64,000 nt of DNA from Streptomyces spinoverrucosus (GCF_015712165.1 NZ_JADPZX010000001.1:5654001-5718000); one strand, 5' to 3'. Positions 33,043-41,802 are shown, numbered from the stretch's first letter. Numbers and translations: made by a program. The notes: generated from the letters alone by a model not told the origin.

Positions 33043-34452
33043 GTGTTTTCTTCGTTCTCCGCACTGTCCGTGTGCGGGCGAGGGGCTGCCCGCCTCGCCG
33101 CTGTCACGCTGGCGTCCGGGCTCGCCGTCGGCGGTGTGCTCGCGACGGGCGGCCCTGCCGTCGCCGACACCGCCCCTGCGCACACCCAGGGCGGAGCGAC
33201 CGCCACCATAGGCGGCCTGAAGACGTACGGCACGGCGGTGGTGCACTCCGCCGAGGGCGACCTGGAGATCTCGGCGGGCCTGTTCGAGATGTCCGTCGAG
33301 GGCGGCGGCATGCTGCAGACCTACTGTGTGGACATCCACAACCCCACGCAGAAGGACGCCAAGTACCACGAGACGCCCTGGAGCGGCACCTCCCTGGGCG
33401 CCAACAAGGACGCCGGCCGCATCCGCTGGATCCTGCAGAACTCCTACCCGCAGGTGAACGACCTGGCCTCGCTGGCGAAGAAGGCGGGCGTACGGGGCGG
33501 GCTCAGCGAGCAGGACGCGGCGGCCGGTACGCAGGTGGCCATCTGGCGCTACTCGGACGGGGTGGACGTCGACGCCGTCGACCCGGAGGCCGAGAAGCTC
33601 GCGGACTATCTGGAGAAGAGCGCCCGTGAGGTGGCGGAGCCCGAGGCGTCGCTGACCCTCGACCCGCCCGCGCTCTCCGGCCACCCCGGTGGGCTGCTCG
33701 GTCCGGTGACCGTGCACACCAACGCGGAGAGCGTCACGGTGACCCCGCCGGCCGACGCCGCGACGAGCGGGGTGCGGATCGTCGGCAAGGACGGCAGGAG
33801 CATCACCACCGCGCGGAACGGCAGCGAGCTGTTCTTCGAGGTGCCGGCGGACACCGCGGACGGCTCCGCCGAGCTGACGGTGCAGGCGTCGACCACCGTG
33901 CCGGTCGGCCGCGCTTTCGCCTCCGAGACCAGAAGCCAGACGCAGATCCTGGCCGGCTCCAGCGAGTCCACGGTCACGGCGACGGCGAGCGCGACCTGGG
34001 CGGAGACGGGCGCGATACCCGCCCTGTCCGCGGCGGAGAACTGCGCCGAGGGCGGCGTGGACATCACCGCGGTCAACGAGGGCGACGAGGTGTTCACCTT
34101 CGAGCTGATGGGCACCGAGCACACCATCGCGGCCGGTGACACCCGCACGGTGCCCATCCCGCTCCAGGAGGACCAGGCCTACGACTTCACGATCACCGGC
34201 CCCGGCGGCTACGAGAAGCGCTTCACCGGCGTCCTCGACTGCCGTACCCAGGCCGACGCGGCCTCCGAGGCCGGCGAGTCCACCCAGATCCTCACCCAGC
34301 CGAGCCCGGCCACGATCGGCAGCACCTCCGCCGACGTCAACCTGGCCGCCACCGGCAGCTCCGACGCGACCCCGTTGATCGCGGGCGTTGCCATCGGCCT
34401 GGTGGTGATCGGTGGCGCGGCACTGATCGTGGTCCGCAAGAAGAAGTCGTAG
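33043..34452 (+). CDS. Thioester-domain (TED) surface protein with LAATG sortase signal
   Basis: 469 residues. The GTG at 33043 follows AAGGGG. A long signal peptide ends near AVA (about 41). The thioester domain has the reactive Cys95 (QTYCVDIHN) and its partner Gln164 (GTQVAIW), which form an internal Cys-Gln thioester that can bond covalently to host or matrix amines. Two or more beta-sandwich repeats follow to about 410. The end has LAATG at 434-438, a helix and KKKS, a class E sortase signal. Cell-wall-anchored adhesin is the likely role. Confidence 0.87.
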   Translation: MFSSFSALSVCGRGAARLAAVTLASGLAVGGVLATGGPAVADTAPAHTQGGATATIGGLKTYGTAVVHSAEGDLEISAGLFEMSVEGGGMLQTYCVDIHNPTQKDAKYHETPWSGTSLGANKDAGRIRWILQNSYPQVNDLASLAKKAGVRGGLSEQDAAAGTQVAIWRYSDGVDVDAVDPEAEKLADYLEKSAREVAEPEASLTLDPPALSGHPGGLLGPVTVHTNAESVTVTPPADAATSGVRIVGKDGRSITTARNGSELFFEVPADTADGSAELTVQASTTVPVGRAFASETRSQTQILAGSSESTVTATASATWAETGAIPALSAAENCAEGGVDITAVNEGDEVFTFELMGTEHTIAAGDTRTVPIPLQEDQAYDFTITGPGGYEKRFTGVLDCRTQADAASEAGESTQILTQPSPATIGSTSADVNLAATGSSDATPLIAGVAIGLVVIGGAALIVVRKKKS

Positions 34453-34644
34453 CGCCACGGAAGCCGCCATCCGCGACCGTCGGCGCAGGACCGGGGAGTC
34501 CCCGAGCCTTGACATCTCAACAGTGAGTGCCCGTCCGGTCACTCCCCGCCCCCGACGACCCCTCGCGCCCACCCCCACCGCCCCGGGTCGCCCCCGCCCC
34601 CACCGGGGCGGCCACCAGGCGGTTTCCTCCGGTGGCCGGCCATG

Positions 34645-34660
34645 CGGCAAGATGGGGTGT
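34645..34660. other. Attachment site repeat, integrase-proximal end of AICE
   Basis: CGGCAAGATGGGGTGT, identical to 46669-46684. Weak similarity extends left (GGCC, then two mismatches in the next four bases). It lies 67 bp from the integrase stop, and an integrase terminator lies between. Confidence 0.88.
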
Positions 34661-34686
34661 TACTTGCCGCGAGAGGGTATGAAAAA

Positions 34687-34723
34687 GGCCCCTCACCAGC
34701 GGTTTTCTCGCCGATGAGGGGCC
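34687..34723 (-). terminator. Integrase terminator
   Basis: Perfect 9-bp stem GGCCCCTCA (34687-34695) and TGAGGGGCC (34715-34723) with a 19-nt loop; the minus-strand transcript ends in TTTTT (complement of AAAAA at 34682-34686). It starts 4 bp after the integrase stop. Confidence 0.88.
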
Positions 34724-34726
34724 GTG

Positions 34727-35989
34727 TCAGGCGGCTTGGGCCGTCCCTGGGCCGTCGTGGGCGTGACCGGCGGCCCGGTACATCGCGGAGATTGCTTTCC
34801 GGGTCCGGGTCTCGCTGGACGGCATGAGGTGCGTGTAGACGCGGAGCGTGAACCCCGGGTCGCTGTGGCCGAGGTAGAGGCTCAGAGCCTTGATGCTTTC
34901 CCCGGCGTCCAGGAGGACCGAGGCGTAGAAGTGGCGTAGGGCGTGCATGCCGTGCTGACGGGCGGCGGCATAACGCTCGCCCTTCTCCGGGGTCGGGATG
35001 ATGCCGGCGGATGCGAGCGCAGGCTTCCACGCCCGGTCGTTGAAGGCCTGGCTCCAGATGGCTGCGCCGATGTCGCTCGTGAACAGCAGACGATGCGTGA
35101 CCTTGGGGCCGGTCGGAGTCAGCCAGGGCAAGGTCACCTCGACGGGCGGGAAACGCTCCATGTGCTCACGGAGCGCCGCCGACACCTCTGGGTCGAGGGG
35201 AACGTCACGGAACTTGCCGCGCTTGGGCGGGGCGAAGACGAGCGTGCCGCGAACCTTCTTGACCTGCTGGCGGACGTAGAGCCAGCCTAGATCGCCGATG
35301 TTGTCGACGGCCAGGCCGAAGATCTCACCCTGTCGCAGCCCGCAACCGGCGCCCAGGTCAACCATGGCCCGGTAGCGCTCGGGGAGGCCAGTGCGTACGG
35401 CGAAGACCTGCTCTGCTGACCACGGATGGACACGCGACGGCGCGGGGCGAGGTGCCTTGACCGATCGGGCCCGGCACGGGTTCGAGGCCAAGAGACGGTC
35501 ATCTACAGCCGCGTTCAACACGGAGGAGACGGCGTCGAAGATAAGGCGCCGGTACTGAGCCGACGACACCACGTCCTCGAGCTGACGGCTCCAGTCGCGG
35601 ATGTGCTCGGGTTGGAACGAGCCGATCGGCCGTGTGCCGAGGTACGGCAGGGCGTGGAGGCGCAACCGGCCTTCCACTGCTGCACGGCTGGTGAGGTCGG
35701 TCGTGAGGGCGGCCAGCCAGCGATCGGTGTACTCGCGGAAGGTGACCCGCGCTGCTTTCGGGTCGATGTACTGCCCGCGCGCCATGTCGGCTTCTATGTT
35801 GGTCAGCCAGGCGTCGGCCAAGCGCTTCTGCTTGTCGGGGAAGCTCTTCGACTTCTCTGTGCCGTCCGGGCCGATGTAGCGGGCCCGATAGCGCATTCCC
35901 ATGCCGTGGCGGTCGGTCTTGACCTTGCGGGTTTTACCTTCCGGGCCGACCTCGGTCCGATACCAACGGTCCTGGATGTGGCCAGCCAT
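34727..35989 (-). CDS. int: Tyrosine recombinase (AICE integrase)
   Basis: 420 residues. It catalyses site-specific integration and, with excisionase, excision. Arm-binding/SAM-like N-terminal domain to about 175; catalytic domain with Arg219 (CGLRQGE), His349-x-x-Arg352 (HALRH), His375 (LGHSD) and the nucleophile Tyr385 (RVYTHL). ATG at 35989 shares one base with the excisionase stop (TGATG), so both are translated together. All five catalytic residues are present, so the element should be competent for integration. Confidence 0.95.
   Translation of the reverse strand: MAGHIQDRWYRTEVGPEGKTRKVKTDRHGMGMRYRARYIGPDGTEKSKSFPDKQKRLADAWLTNIEADMARGQYIDPKAARVTFREYTDRWLAALTTDLTSRAAVEGRLRLHALPYLGTRPIGSFQPEHIRDWSRQLEDVVSSAQYRRLIFDAVSSVLNAAVDDRLLASNPCRARSVKAPRPAPSRVHPWSAEQVFAVRTGLPERYRAMVDLGAGCGLRQGEIFGLAVDNIGDLGWLYVRQQVKKVRGTLVFAPPKRGKFRDVPLDPEVSAALREHMERFPPVEVTLPWLTPTGPKVTHRLLFTSDIGAAIWSQAFNDRAWKPALASAGIIPTPEKGERYAAARQHGMHALRHFYASVLLDAGESIKALSLYLGHSDPGFTLRVYTHLMPSSETRTRKAISAMYRAAGHAHDGPGTAQAA
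34738..34756. repeat. Subterminal 19-bp repeat, left copy
   Basis: GGGCCGTCCCTGGGCCGTC, inside the 3' end of int, 77 bp from the left attachment repeat. It contains the octamer GGGCCGTC twice. The right copy (46530-46548) differs at one base. Confidence 0.7.
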
Positions 35990-36186
35990 CAGGCAGCCTC
36001 CCCGATCTGAGAATCCACCCAGGCCCGCACGTCGTTCGGGTCGAAGCGGAGATGCCGGCCGACGCGGAAGCCGCGGGGACCTGTGCGCTTACGGCGCCAT
36101 TGGTAGACCGTCTCGACGCTGGGCAGCTCGAACATCGCGACCAGGTCCTCAGGGGTCAGGAACCGGTGGGGCAGCTCTGAGGCCAT
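35989..36186 (-). CDS. xis: Excisionase / MerR-like HTH DNA-binding protein
   Basis: 65 residues with a winged-helix of the excisionase class: FLTPEDLVAMFELPSVETVYQWRRKRTGPRGFRVGRHLRFDPNDVRAWV. It starts with ATG at 36186, 2 nt after the rep stop, with AGGGAAG further upstream, and is coupled to int. In pSAM2, Xis is needed for excision and sits between repSA and int, as here. Confidence 0.9.
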   Translation of the reverse strand: MASELPHRFLTPEDLVAMFELPSVETVYQWRRKRTGPRGFRVGRHLRFDPNDVRAWVDSQIGEAA

Positions 36187-36188
36187 GG

Positions 36189-37565
36189 TCAGCACTTCCC
36201 TTCGTCCGTGAGTTGGTCGCGTAGGGCTTCGCGGGCGGTTTCGCGGTTGAGCTGGAGGTCGCGGGCGATGGTGGCGGCGAGGGCCGATTCGCCGGGGGTG
36301 TGGCCGTGTCCGGCGTACTGCCAGTCGGCGAGGATCAGGACGGTGTCTGGCTCGATGTCCTCCAGGCCGAGGGCGGCGGCCTCTTGGGCGGCGCGGTAGT
36401 CGGCGCGTTCCTGGCGGAGGGCGCCGAGGGTGGTGGAGTAGCGGCGGGACTTGGAGGAGAAGTGGCCGCGGAAACCGAGCATGTGTGCCCAGGCCCATAG
36501 GCGGCGGTCTGGGTAGAGGGGGTCGAGCTGCTTGCAGGCCTCGATGAGGCGGCGGGTGTGGTCGGGGACCTGGTGGCGGTCGAGTTCGGCGAGTTCGCCG
36601 ATCCGGCGGTCCAGGGTGCCGGTGTTCTCGGCGGCCTTGGTGGCGTACTTGGCGACGTAGGAGGCGACGGCCTGTTCGGTGATGTCGGAGCCGTCACCGA
36701 AAGCCTTGACGGGGCGGATGTCGAGTTGGGTGCCCCAGCGGAAGGTGCGGGCCGGTTGGTCGTCGGCGGCCGGGACGGAGACCGACGTGTAGGAGTGCGC
36801 TGCAGCTGCACGGGTCGCGTCGGCGAGGAGGTCGACCGTCGCCCAGGACGGCGGGGCGGTGTCCGGTCCCTCGGGTCCGTCGATGCGGATCACGGCATGG
36901 AAGTGCACGGCACCGCGCTTCTGGAACTCGGCGACCTTGCCGTACGACAGCCGGGCGCACTCCTTCAGCTCTCGTTGGGTGATGCCGGCGCGGGCGGCGA
37001 TCTCGCGGCGGAGCCGGTTGGCGAAGCGCTGCCAGAGCTGTCCGGCGTGGTTGTTGAACAGGACGGCGCCCGCGTAGTCGTAGGTGACAGGGTCCAAGGC
37101 GGTGCCCAGGACGGGGTCATCGGCTGCGTGGCGGGTGCCGCAGCGGCAGACGCCCCGGTCGGGCCGGTTGTGGACCGGGCCGAACGAGGGGGCGGTGAGG
37201 GTGGCGAAGACGCGTGGGTGGTCGCGGACAGTGGCGGGGATGTCGCGTCGGTCGTCCCCGGCGAGCCCGGCGCGGATGAGGTGGTAGGTGTCGCCCGCGT
37301 AGGTCCAGGCGCAGGCCGGGCAGCGCGAGGCCCGGCGGTTGCCGCAGGCGACGCGGAGACGGCCGCCCGGCTCGTTCTCGGTGGAGTAGTGGTGCAGGGT
37401 CTCGCCGGTCGTCTTGTCCTTGTGGAGGACCCAGCCGGTCAGGTGGATGGGGTCGGCGCAGCCGCCGGTGCGGCGGATCTGGTCTTCCCAGCGGGTGTAG
37501 TCGGGGGCCGAGGCCACCCTCAGCAGGTCGCCGAGGGTGGCCGGGTCGAGGAGCAGGTCAGGCAC
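36189..37565 (-). CDS. repSA: Rolling-circle replication initiator (RepSA-like)
   Basis: 458 residues. It nicks the double-strand origin to start replication of the excised circle. N-terminal Cys pairs (RCPAC and CRCG) may form a zinc site. The HUH metal motif HFHAVIR begins at 221, and the candidate catalytic tyrosines are in SYVAKYATK (Tyr303, Tyr307). GTG at 37565 overlaps the preceding small gene by 8 nt. In pSAM2, repSA-xis-int is one operon, as the close spacing shows here. Confidence 0.92.
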   Translation of the reverse strand: MPDLLLDPATLGDLLRVASAPDYTRWEDQIRRTGGCADPIHLTGWVLHKDKTTGETLHHYSTENEPGGRLRVACGNRRASRCPACAWTYAGDTYHLIRAGLAGDDRRDIPATVRDHPRVFATLTAPSFGPVHNRPDRGVCRCGTRHAADDPVLGTALDPVTYDYAGAVLFNNHAGQLWQRFANRLRREIAARAGITQRELKECARLSYGKVAEFQKRGAVHFHAVIRIDGPEGPDTAPPSWATVDLLADATRAAAAHSYTSVSVPAADDQPARTFRWGTQLDIRPVKAFGDGSDITEQAVASYVAKYATKAAENTGTLDRRIGELAELDRHQVPDHTRRLIEACKQLDPLYPDRRLWAWAHMLGFRGHFSSKSRRYSTTLGALRQERADYRAAQEAAALGLEDIEPDTVLILADWQYAGHGHTPGESALAATIARDLQLNRETAREALRDQLTDEGKC

Positions 37566-37743
37566 GGGCGCCCTCCCGGCTGTGGCGGGCGGGGACGGTT
37601 CCCAGGCCGTGGCAGGTCGGGCAGTGCGCGGTGATGGTGCGCAGGTGGCCGCAGGTGTCGCGGCTGCCGAGGGTGATGGCGGCGGAGGCGAAGCCGTCGC
37701 AGTTCGGGCAGATCCTCGGCGGGGGCGTGGTGTGCTGGGTCAT
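37558..37743 (-). CDS. Small zinc-ribbon-like AICE protein
   Basis: 61 residues from ATG at 37743, with AAAGGAACC upstream. Four Cys in two CxxC pairs (CPNC and CPTC) with an extra Cys between, so zinc binding is likely. Typical small protein just upstream of repSA in AICEs; function unknown. Overlaps the repSA start. Confidence 0.7.
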   Translation of the reverse strand: MTQHTTPPPRICPNCDGFASAAITLGSRDTCGHLRTITAHCPTCHGLGTVPARHSREGARA

Positions 37744-37782
37744 GCTGGTGGTTCCTTTCGATTGCGGTTGGAAGGAACGGCC

Positions 37783-37821
37783 CCGGGTGGCGGCGTGCTT
37801 GGCGGCTTGTGCGCCACCCGG
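37783..37821 (-). promoter_or_regulatory. Intergenic hairpin upstream of zinc-ribbon/repSA genes
   Basis: 10-bp stem CCGGGTGGCG (37783-37792) and CGCCACCCGG (37812-37821). Its loop region carries the 25-bp sequence (37789-37813) repeated exactly at 38435-38459 upstream of the GGDEF gene. Confidence 0.6.
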
Positions 37822-37828
37822 CGGCCGG

Positions 37829-38380
37829 TCAGCGAGAGGTGCGCGAGCCCCGGCGGCTGCGGCCCTTGGCGGCGTACATGGCCGCGTCAGCGGCGGCGAG
37901 CGCCTCAGTAAGGGCCCGCACCGGGAGTTCGGAGACGGCACAGACGCCGACCGAGGCGGCCAGCGGCAGCGACTTCCCGTCGAAGTGCAGGGGCTGGTGC
38001 AGTGCGGTGGTGAGGGCGTCGAGGTCCGCGGCGGCCAGGTCCTGGAGGACGGCGACGAATTCGTCTCCGCCCAGGCGTCCGGCGGTGCCGTGGCGGCCGC
38101 ACCAGGCCCGGAGCCGGTCGGCGGTGGCGGTGAGGGCTGCGTCCCCGGCGGCGTGGCCGTGGGTGTCGTTGAGTGTCTTGAAGTGGTCGAGGTCGACCAG
38201 GAGCACGGCGGCGTGCGGGTGCCGGCGGATGCAGTGTTCGGCGCGGGCGGTCCATCCGGCGCGGGTGTGCAGTCCGGTGAGCGGGTCGCGGCGGGCGGAG
38301 GCGAGGCGGTGGGTGAGGATGCCTCCGTGCACGGCCCAGCCGAGTAACGGCACGATGCTGGCGGCTATGTGCAGATCCAC
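37829..38380 (-). CDS. GGDEF-domain protein (putative diguanylate cyclase) on the AICE
   Basis: 183 residues from GTG at 38380 (GGGAG about six nt upstream). One hydrophobic N-terminal helix (LHIAASIVPLLGWAVHGGIL), then a compact GGDEF domain: RRDPLTGLHTRAGW, VLLVDLDHFKTLNDTHGHAAGD, and the active-site motif GGDEF at 104-108. The substrate and metal residues look complete; there is no RxxD inhibitory site before GGDEF. It would make cyclic di-GMP, which in Streptomyces controls BldD and development. The gene sits inside the transfer/replication operon. Confidence 0.88.
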   Translation of the reverse strand: MDLHIAASIVPLLGWAVHGGILTHRLASARRDPLTGLHTRAGWTARAEHCIRRHPHAAVLLVDLDHFKTLNDTHGHAAGDAALTATADRLRAWCGRHGTAGRLGGDEFVAVLQDLAAADLDALTTALHQPLHFDGKSLPLAASVGVCAVSELPVRALTEALAAADAAMYAAKGRSRRGSRTSR

Positions 38381-38434
38381 GGTGTTCTCCCTTTCGCGGT
38401 GGCGGTTGGCTGGCGGAGCGCGTGTCCCGGTGGC

Positions 38435-38459
38435 GGCGGCGTGCTTGGCGGCTTGTGCG
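38435..38459. repeat. Second copy of 25-bp intergenic repeat
   Basis: Identical over 25 bp to 37789-37813. It sits in the gap between the SpdD-like stop and the GGDEF start; only a weak 5-bp stem is visible around this copy. Confidence 0.75.
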
Positions 38460-38474
38460 ACGCCCCAGGACCGT

Positions 38475-38792
38475 TCAGCGGCGCTTGGCCTCGGAGGCGA
38501 GGAGCGAGCGCAGGACGACGGCGCAGACGGCGACCGAGACGGCCGTGACGGCGACCGCCAGGAGCATCGAGACCAGGACGGCGCCGACGACCAGGACCAC
38601 GGCGGTTCCGCCGCCGACGAGGGCGAGAGCGGTGCCGGGGGTGAGCTGGACGACGGGCCGGGACGGCACCGGAGCCACCGGGACGGTGGGCGGGGTGTGG
38701 GCGGCCGGGACGATCGCGGTCGGCTCGACGACAACGGGCGGCGTGACGCGGCCTGTGGGTGTGGGGTTGGTCGGGATCTTGGGGCGGAGCAT
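38475..38792 (-). CDS. SpdD-like spread protein (membrane)
   Basis: 105 residues, ATG at 38792 with GGGAG seven nt upstream. A Pro/Thr-rich N-terminal half is followed by two hydrophobic helices (LALVGGGTAVVLVVGAVLVSML and AVTAVSVAVCAVVLRSLLA). Similar small Pro-rich membrane proteins (SpdB/SpdD) mediate spread of conjugative elements along the recipient mycelium. Confidence 0.7.
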   Translation of the reverse strand: MLRPKIPTNPTPTGRVTPPVVVEPTAIVPAAHTPPTVPVAPVPSRPVVQLTPGTALALVGGGTAVVLVVGAVLVSMLLAVAVTAVSVAVCAVVLRSLLASEAKRR

Positions 38793-38812
38793 GGCTGATC
38801 TCCCTTCCCGGG

Positions 38813-38968
38813 CTACTTGATGAAGGTGTTGATGGCGGGGGCGAGGACGCTGTCGGCGAGGAGGAAGCCGCCGAGGAGGAGGACGACGATGAACCAGGCG
38901 GGCGGGCGGATGAGCTTGACCCCGAGCCAGCCGACGACGAGCAGGGCGAGCCAGAGCGGAACTTCCAC
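38813..38968 (-). CDS. Small spread-type membrane protein
   Basis: 51 residues from GTG at 38968, with GGAGG about ten nt upstream. Almost entirely two hydrophobic helices (PLWLALLVVGWLGVKLI and WFIVVLLLGGFLLADSVL). It is placed between SpdD-like and transfer-protein genes in the same operon, as small membrane proteins are in other AICEs. Confidence 0.68.
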   Translation of the reverse strand: MEVPLWLALLVVGWLGVKLIRPPAWFIVVLLLGGFLLADSVLAPAINTFIK

Positions 38969-38982
38969 GGGCGGTGGCCTCC

Positions 38983-39174
38983 TCAGCGGACCTTGCAGCG
39001 GTGGGTGCGGGCGGCGAGCTGGGCGGCGGACTGGCTGGAGTAGTCGGCGGACCAGCCGCAGCGGTCGGCGCTGCACACGGCCGCGTGCTTGGTTCGGCCG
39101 TTGCGGTCGCGGTGGGTGCCGATCTGCACGGGGCCGATCCGCATCACGGAGTGGAAGTGGTCGCGGGCGGTCAT
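38983..39174 (-). CDS. Mobile element transfer protein (small)
   Basis: 63 residues. ATG at 39174 follows AAAGGAGAACC. Sequence MTARDHFHSVMRIGPVQIG, then Cys/His residues (AAVCSADRCGWSADYSS...ARTHRC). It matches my memory of the short proteins called mobile element transfer protein in AICE operons. The Cys and His pattern suggests a metal site. Confidence 0.75.
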   Translation of the reverse strand: MTARDHFHSVMRIGPVQIGTHRDRNGRTKHAAVCSADRCGWSADYSSQSAAQLAARTHRCKVR

Positions 39175-39195
39175 GACGGTGGTTCTCCTTTCTGC

Positions 39196-39876
39196 TCAGG
39201 TGAGTTGGGCGGCGATGGCGTCGGCGAGGTGGGGCGGGACGCCAAGGCGGGCGCGCAGGGTGTCGGTGTCGATCCGGTTGCCGGTGCGGGCGTGGTGGTC
39301 GGCGGCGACCTTGCGGGCGTGGTCGACCAGCGCGGCCGGGACGGGGACCGCAGGAGCGGTGGGAACCGGTGCGGGATCGGCGGCCGGAAGGGACGGGGTG
39401 GCGTCGATGGCCGGGACCGGTTCAGGCTCCGCCTCTGATGCGGGGACCAGCTCGTGATCCGGCTCGGTGGTTGGGGCTGCGGGTGCCGGCGGATCCGGCG
39501 CCCGGTCTCCGGGCGAGTGGGCGAGGAGGGTGCCGCCCATGAAGGCGAGTGCGGGCCAGGCGGCGACGAGGATGCGCAGCCAGTCCGGGACGTCGCCCAG
39601 GTCGAGGAGTCCAGCGGTTGCGACGTTGGCGCCGAGCGAGGCGACCAGGGCGATCACGAACCAGCACCAAGCCAGCCGAGACGGCCCGTCGGTACGGAGT
39701 CGGCGCCAGGCGGCGACCAGGAGCAGGTCGACCGAGACCGGGTAGGCCCAGGCCTTCCAGCCGTCCTGTCCGGCAGCGGCGGCCAGGTCGTGCAGGTGGG
39801 CGAAGGACAGCGCCCCGGCGATGACGGCCTGGACCAGGACGGCGTCGATGCGCAGTCGAGAGGCCATCACTGTCAC
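39196..39876 (-). CDS. DUF2637-type membrane protein (SpdB-like)
   Basis: 226 residues. GTG at 39876 overlaps the stop of the preceding gene (GTGA). Four hydrophobic helices in the first 125 residues (including AVLVQAVIAGALSFAHLHDLA and WFVIALVASLGANVATAG), a Pro/Ala-rich spacer, then a small helical C-terminal domain (DHARKVAADHHARTGNRIDTDTLRARLGVPPHL) that looks like a DNA-binding helix-turn-helix. DUF2637 proteins are common in actinobacterial conjugative elements and probably help intra-mycelial spread. Confidence 0.8.
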   Translation of the reverse strand: MTVMASRLRIDAVLVQAVIAGALSFAHLHDLAAAAGQDGWKAWAYPVSVDLLLVAAWRRLRTDGPSRLAWCWFVIALVASLGANVATAGLLDLGDVPDWLRILVAAWPALAFMGGTLLAHSPGDRAPDPPAPAAPTTEPDHELVPASEAEPEPVPAIDATPSLPAADPAPVPTAPAVPVPAALVDHARKVAADHHARTGNRIDTDTLRARLGVPPHLADAIAAQLT

Positions 39877-40361
39877 CGCGCAACGAGTCGGCCGTTGGCC
39901 ACGGTGATGGCCTTCAGGACCCGGTCGAGGTTGGTCGCGTCCAGACCGCTGACAGCGTCACCGAGCGGGATGCGGGCGACGGTGTCGGCGAGGGACGCGG
40001 CGATGGAGAGGATGCGCAGTTCCCCGCCGGAGGCGGGCAGTTCCTTCGCGGTCAGCGCCTCGACGACCTTGAGCCAGTTGATGCCGTAGGGCTTGGGAGC
40101 GGGTCCGGAGTAGTCGATCAGCAGCAGGCCGGGCCGCTCGGCGAGACGCTTGATCCACAGTCCGTGGTCGGCCAGGAGGCCGATCGCGGCCCGCAGGTTC
40201 GGGGAGCCGTCCGCCATGGTCTGCAGGGCGTCGGCCAGCTCGGCCGGGTCGATCGTCACGGTCACGGTGCCGTTGTCGGCGTCGTACCAGGGGCAGTCTC
40301 GTTCGTCGTGGTCAACACCCGTTTCGTCGCCGTCGATGTCGCCGCAGTATTCGCAGAACAC
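39873..40361 (-). CDS. AICE-associated protein of unknown function
   Basis: 162 residues from GTG at 40361, with AGGAAGGAG eight nt upstream (an upstream start at 40388 is less likely). N-terminal Cys pair (FCEYCG) and a third Cys (DCPWYD) may bind zinc. The rest is soluble, helix-rich, without a motif I know. It is coupled to the DUF2637 gene. Confidence 0.65.
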   Translation of the reverse strand: MFCEYCGDIDGDETGVDHDERDCPWYDADNGTVTVTIDPAELADALQTMADGSPNLRAAIGLLADHGLWIKRLAERPGLLLIDYSGPAPKPYGINWLKVVEALTAKELPASGGELRILSIAASLADTVARIPLGDAVSGLDATNLDRVLKAITVANGRLVAR

Positions 40362-40446
40362 GAGGGGACTCCTTCCTGTTCGAGGCATGGAGGGGGTAGG
40401 GACCTGGCGCGAAGGCGGTCGCGCCGACCGAGGAAGCGGGGGAGGG

Positions 40447-41802
40447 TCAGGCGGTGGCGGTTGCTGTCTTGGACAGCGACACCCGGGCCGAGGGCAACGA
40501 GGCAGCCGCGGGCCGGAAGGGGGCCAGGGCGGGCAGGTCCGGGGTGCGGTCGGCGTGCTTGTTGCAGATGTTCACGGCCTGGCGCAGCGAGGTGTGCGGG
40601 GCGCGGATGCGGTGCCAGCCACCGGTGGAGTCGCCTGCGATGGCCACCCCGCGTGTCTCGGCCGGGATCTGGATCGCGGCCAGGACGGCATCCGGCGAGA
40701 TGTCACCGAAGGCCATGTTCGCCGAGGTTTCGTCGTTGACGCGGTGCGCGGTGCGGCCGGTGAGCTGGGCACGGAGCATGGTGATGCCCTTGCCGAGTTC
40801 GGAGCCGAAGCGCTGCCCGCAGATCTCCAGGTAGATGCCGGCCGCGCGGCCGAGCTGAGCGAGCCGCACCAGGGCCGTGATGATGCGGTCCCGGCGCTTC
40901 TCCTCCTCCTTCGTGGCGAACAGGGCCAGTTCGGCGACCTCGTCGACCAGGACCACCACGGGGACGGGCCGCAGCTCCTCTGGCAGGTCCCAGATATCGG
41001 CCGCGATCTCCGCGTCCGGGACGGCGACGCTGATGCGCTGCTCGGCGCGGATGAGTTGGTACACCTCCTGCATGTACGTCACGAGTGCTTCGAGTAGGTC
41101 GAGTGCCGTGTCGGGGGTGTCGGCCAGGGCGGAGAACCGGCGGGCCAGGGGGAAGAGTTCGACGCCCTGCTTGCAGTCGATGCCGACCAGGGCGACATGG
41201 TGCGAGGCGAGCCCGGCGACCAGGTTGCGCTGGTAGACGGACTTGCCGGACTCCGTGGCGCCGAGGGTCAGGCCGTGCGGGACGGCGCGGTAGTCGCGGT
41301 AGTGCACCGAGCCGTCCTCCCGCAGCGCGACGGGAACCCGCATCGGCGCACGGTCCACGTTGGCGGGCATCTGTACCCGCGCGAGCACGTCGTAGCCGGT
41401 CATCCGCAGCTCAACGACGCCGGAGCGGACCTCACGGGAGGTCACGCCGTACATCGAGAAGGAGTGCCGCAGCCGGTCCGTGGCGGCCGCCACGTCGAAG
41501 GCATCCTGCCCCGGCTGCAGCTTCAGCCGCAGGACAAGCCCGGTCCGGGTCGGCCGCAGCCGCAGGATGCGCGGCGCACGGGACTCCGGCACCGGCCGGT
41601 TCGTCATCCGGGCCAGCGCCAGGCGCCAGCGCGGGGGCGGCACGGTCAGGCCGCATGCGTCCATGACCGAGGCGTACCGGACCAGGACCCGCACCGCGGC
41701 GACGGTGACCCCGAAGGTCAGCCAGTACCAGGCGGGGCGCCGCCACCGCAGGAGACCCGCAGCGGCGACGACCACAACCACGGCGACCATGAACCACGTC
41801 AT
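40447..41802 (-). CDS. traSA: FtsK/SpoIIIE-type DNA translocase (TraSA-like)
   Basis: 451 residues from ATG at 41802. One or two N-terminal membrane helices (1-40), a linker, then a RecA-like motor: Walker A GATESGKS at 181-188, Walker B VVVLVDE at 282-288, and FtsK signature segments (HGLTLGATESGKS, VALVGIDCKQG, LGRAAGIYLEICGQR). The single protein pumps double-stranded element DNA between cells in AICE conjugation. It starts 2 nt after the stop of the SCO3933-like gene. Confidence 0.93.
   Translation of the reverse strand: MTWFMVAVVVVVAAAGLLRWRRPAWYWLTFGVTVAAVRVLVRYASVMDACGLTVPPPRWRLALARMTNRPVPESRAPRILRLRPTRTGLVLRLKLQPGQDAFDVAAATDRLRHSFSMYGVTSREVRSGVVELRMTGYDVLARVQMPANVDRAPMRVPVALREDGSVHYRDYRAVPHGLTLGATESGKSVYQRNLVAGLASHHVALVGIDCKQGVELFPLARRFSALADTPDTALDLLEALVTYMQEVYQLIRAEQRISVAVPDAEIAADIWDLPEELRPVPVVVLVDEVAELALFATKEEEKRRDRIITALVRLAQLGRAAGIYLEICGQRFGSELGKGITMLRAQLTGRTAHRVNDETSANMAFGDISPDAVLAAIQIPAETRGVAIAGDSTGGWHRIRAPHTSLRQAVNICNKHADRTPDLPALAPFRPAAASLPSARVSLSKTATATA

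Noticed and set aside
33043..34452. Class of ordinary chaplin for the LAATG protein
   Set aside because: It has the Cys-Gln thioester pair and beta-sandwich repeats and no chaplin domain.
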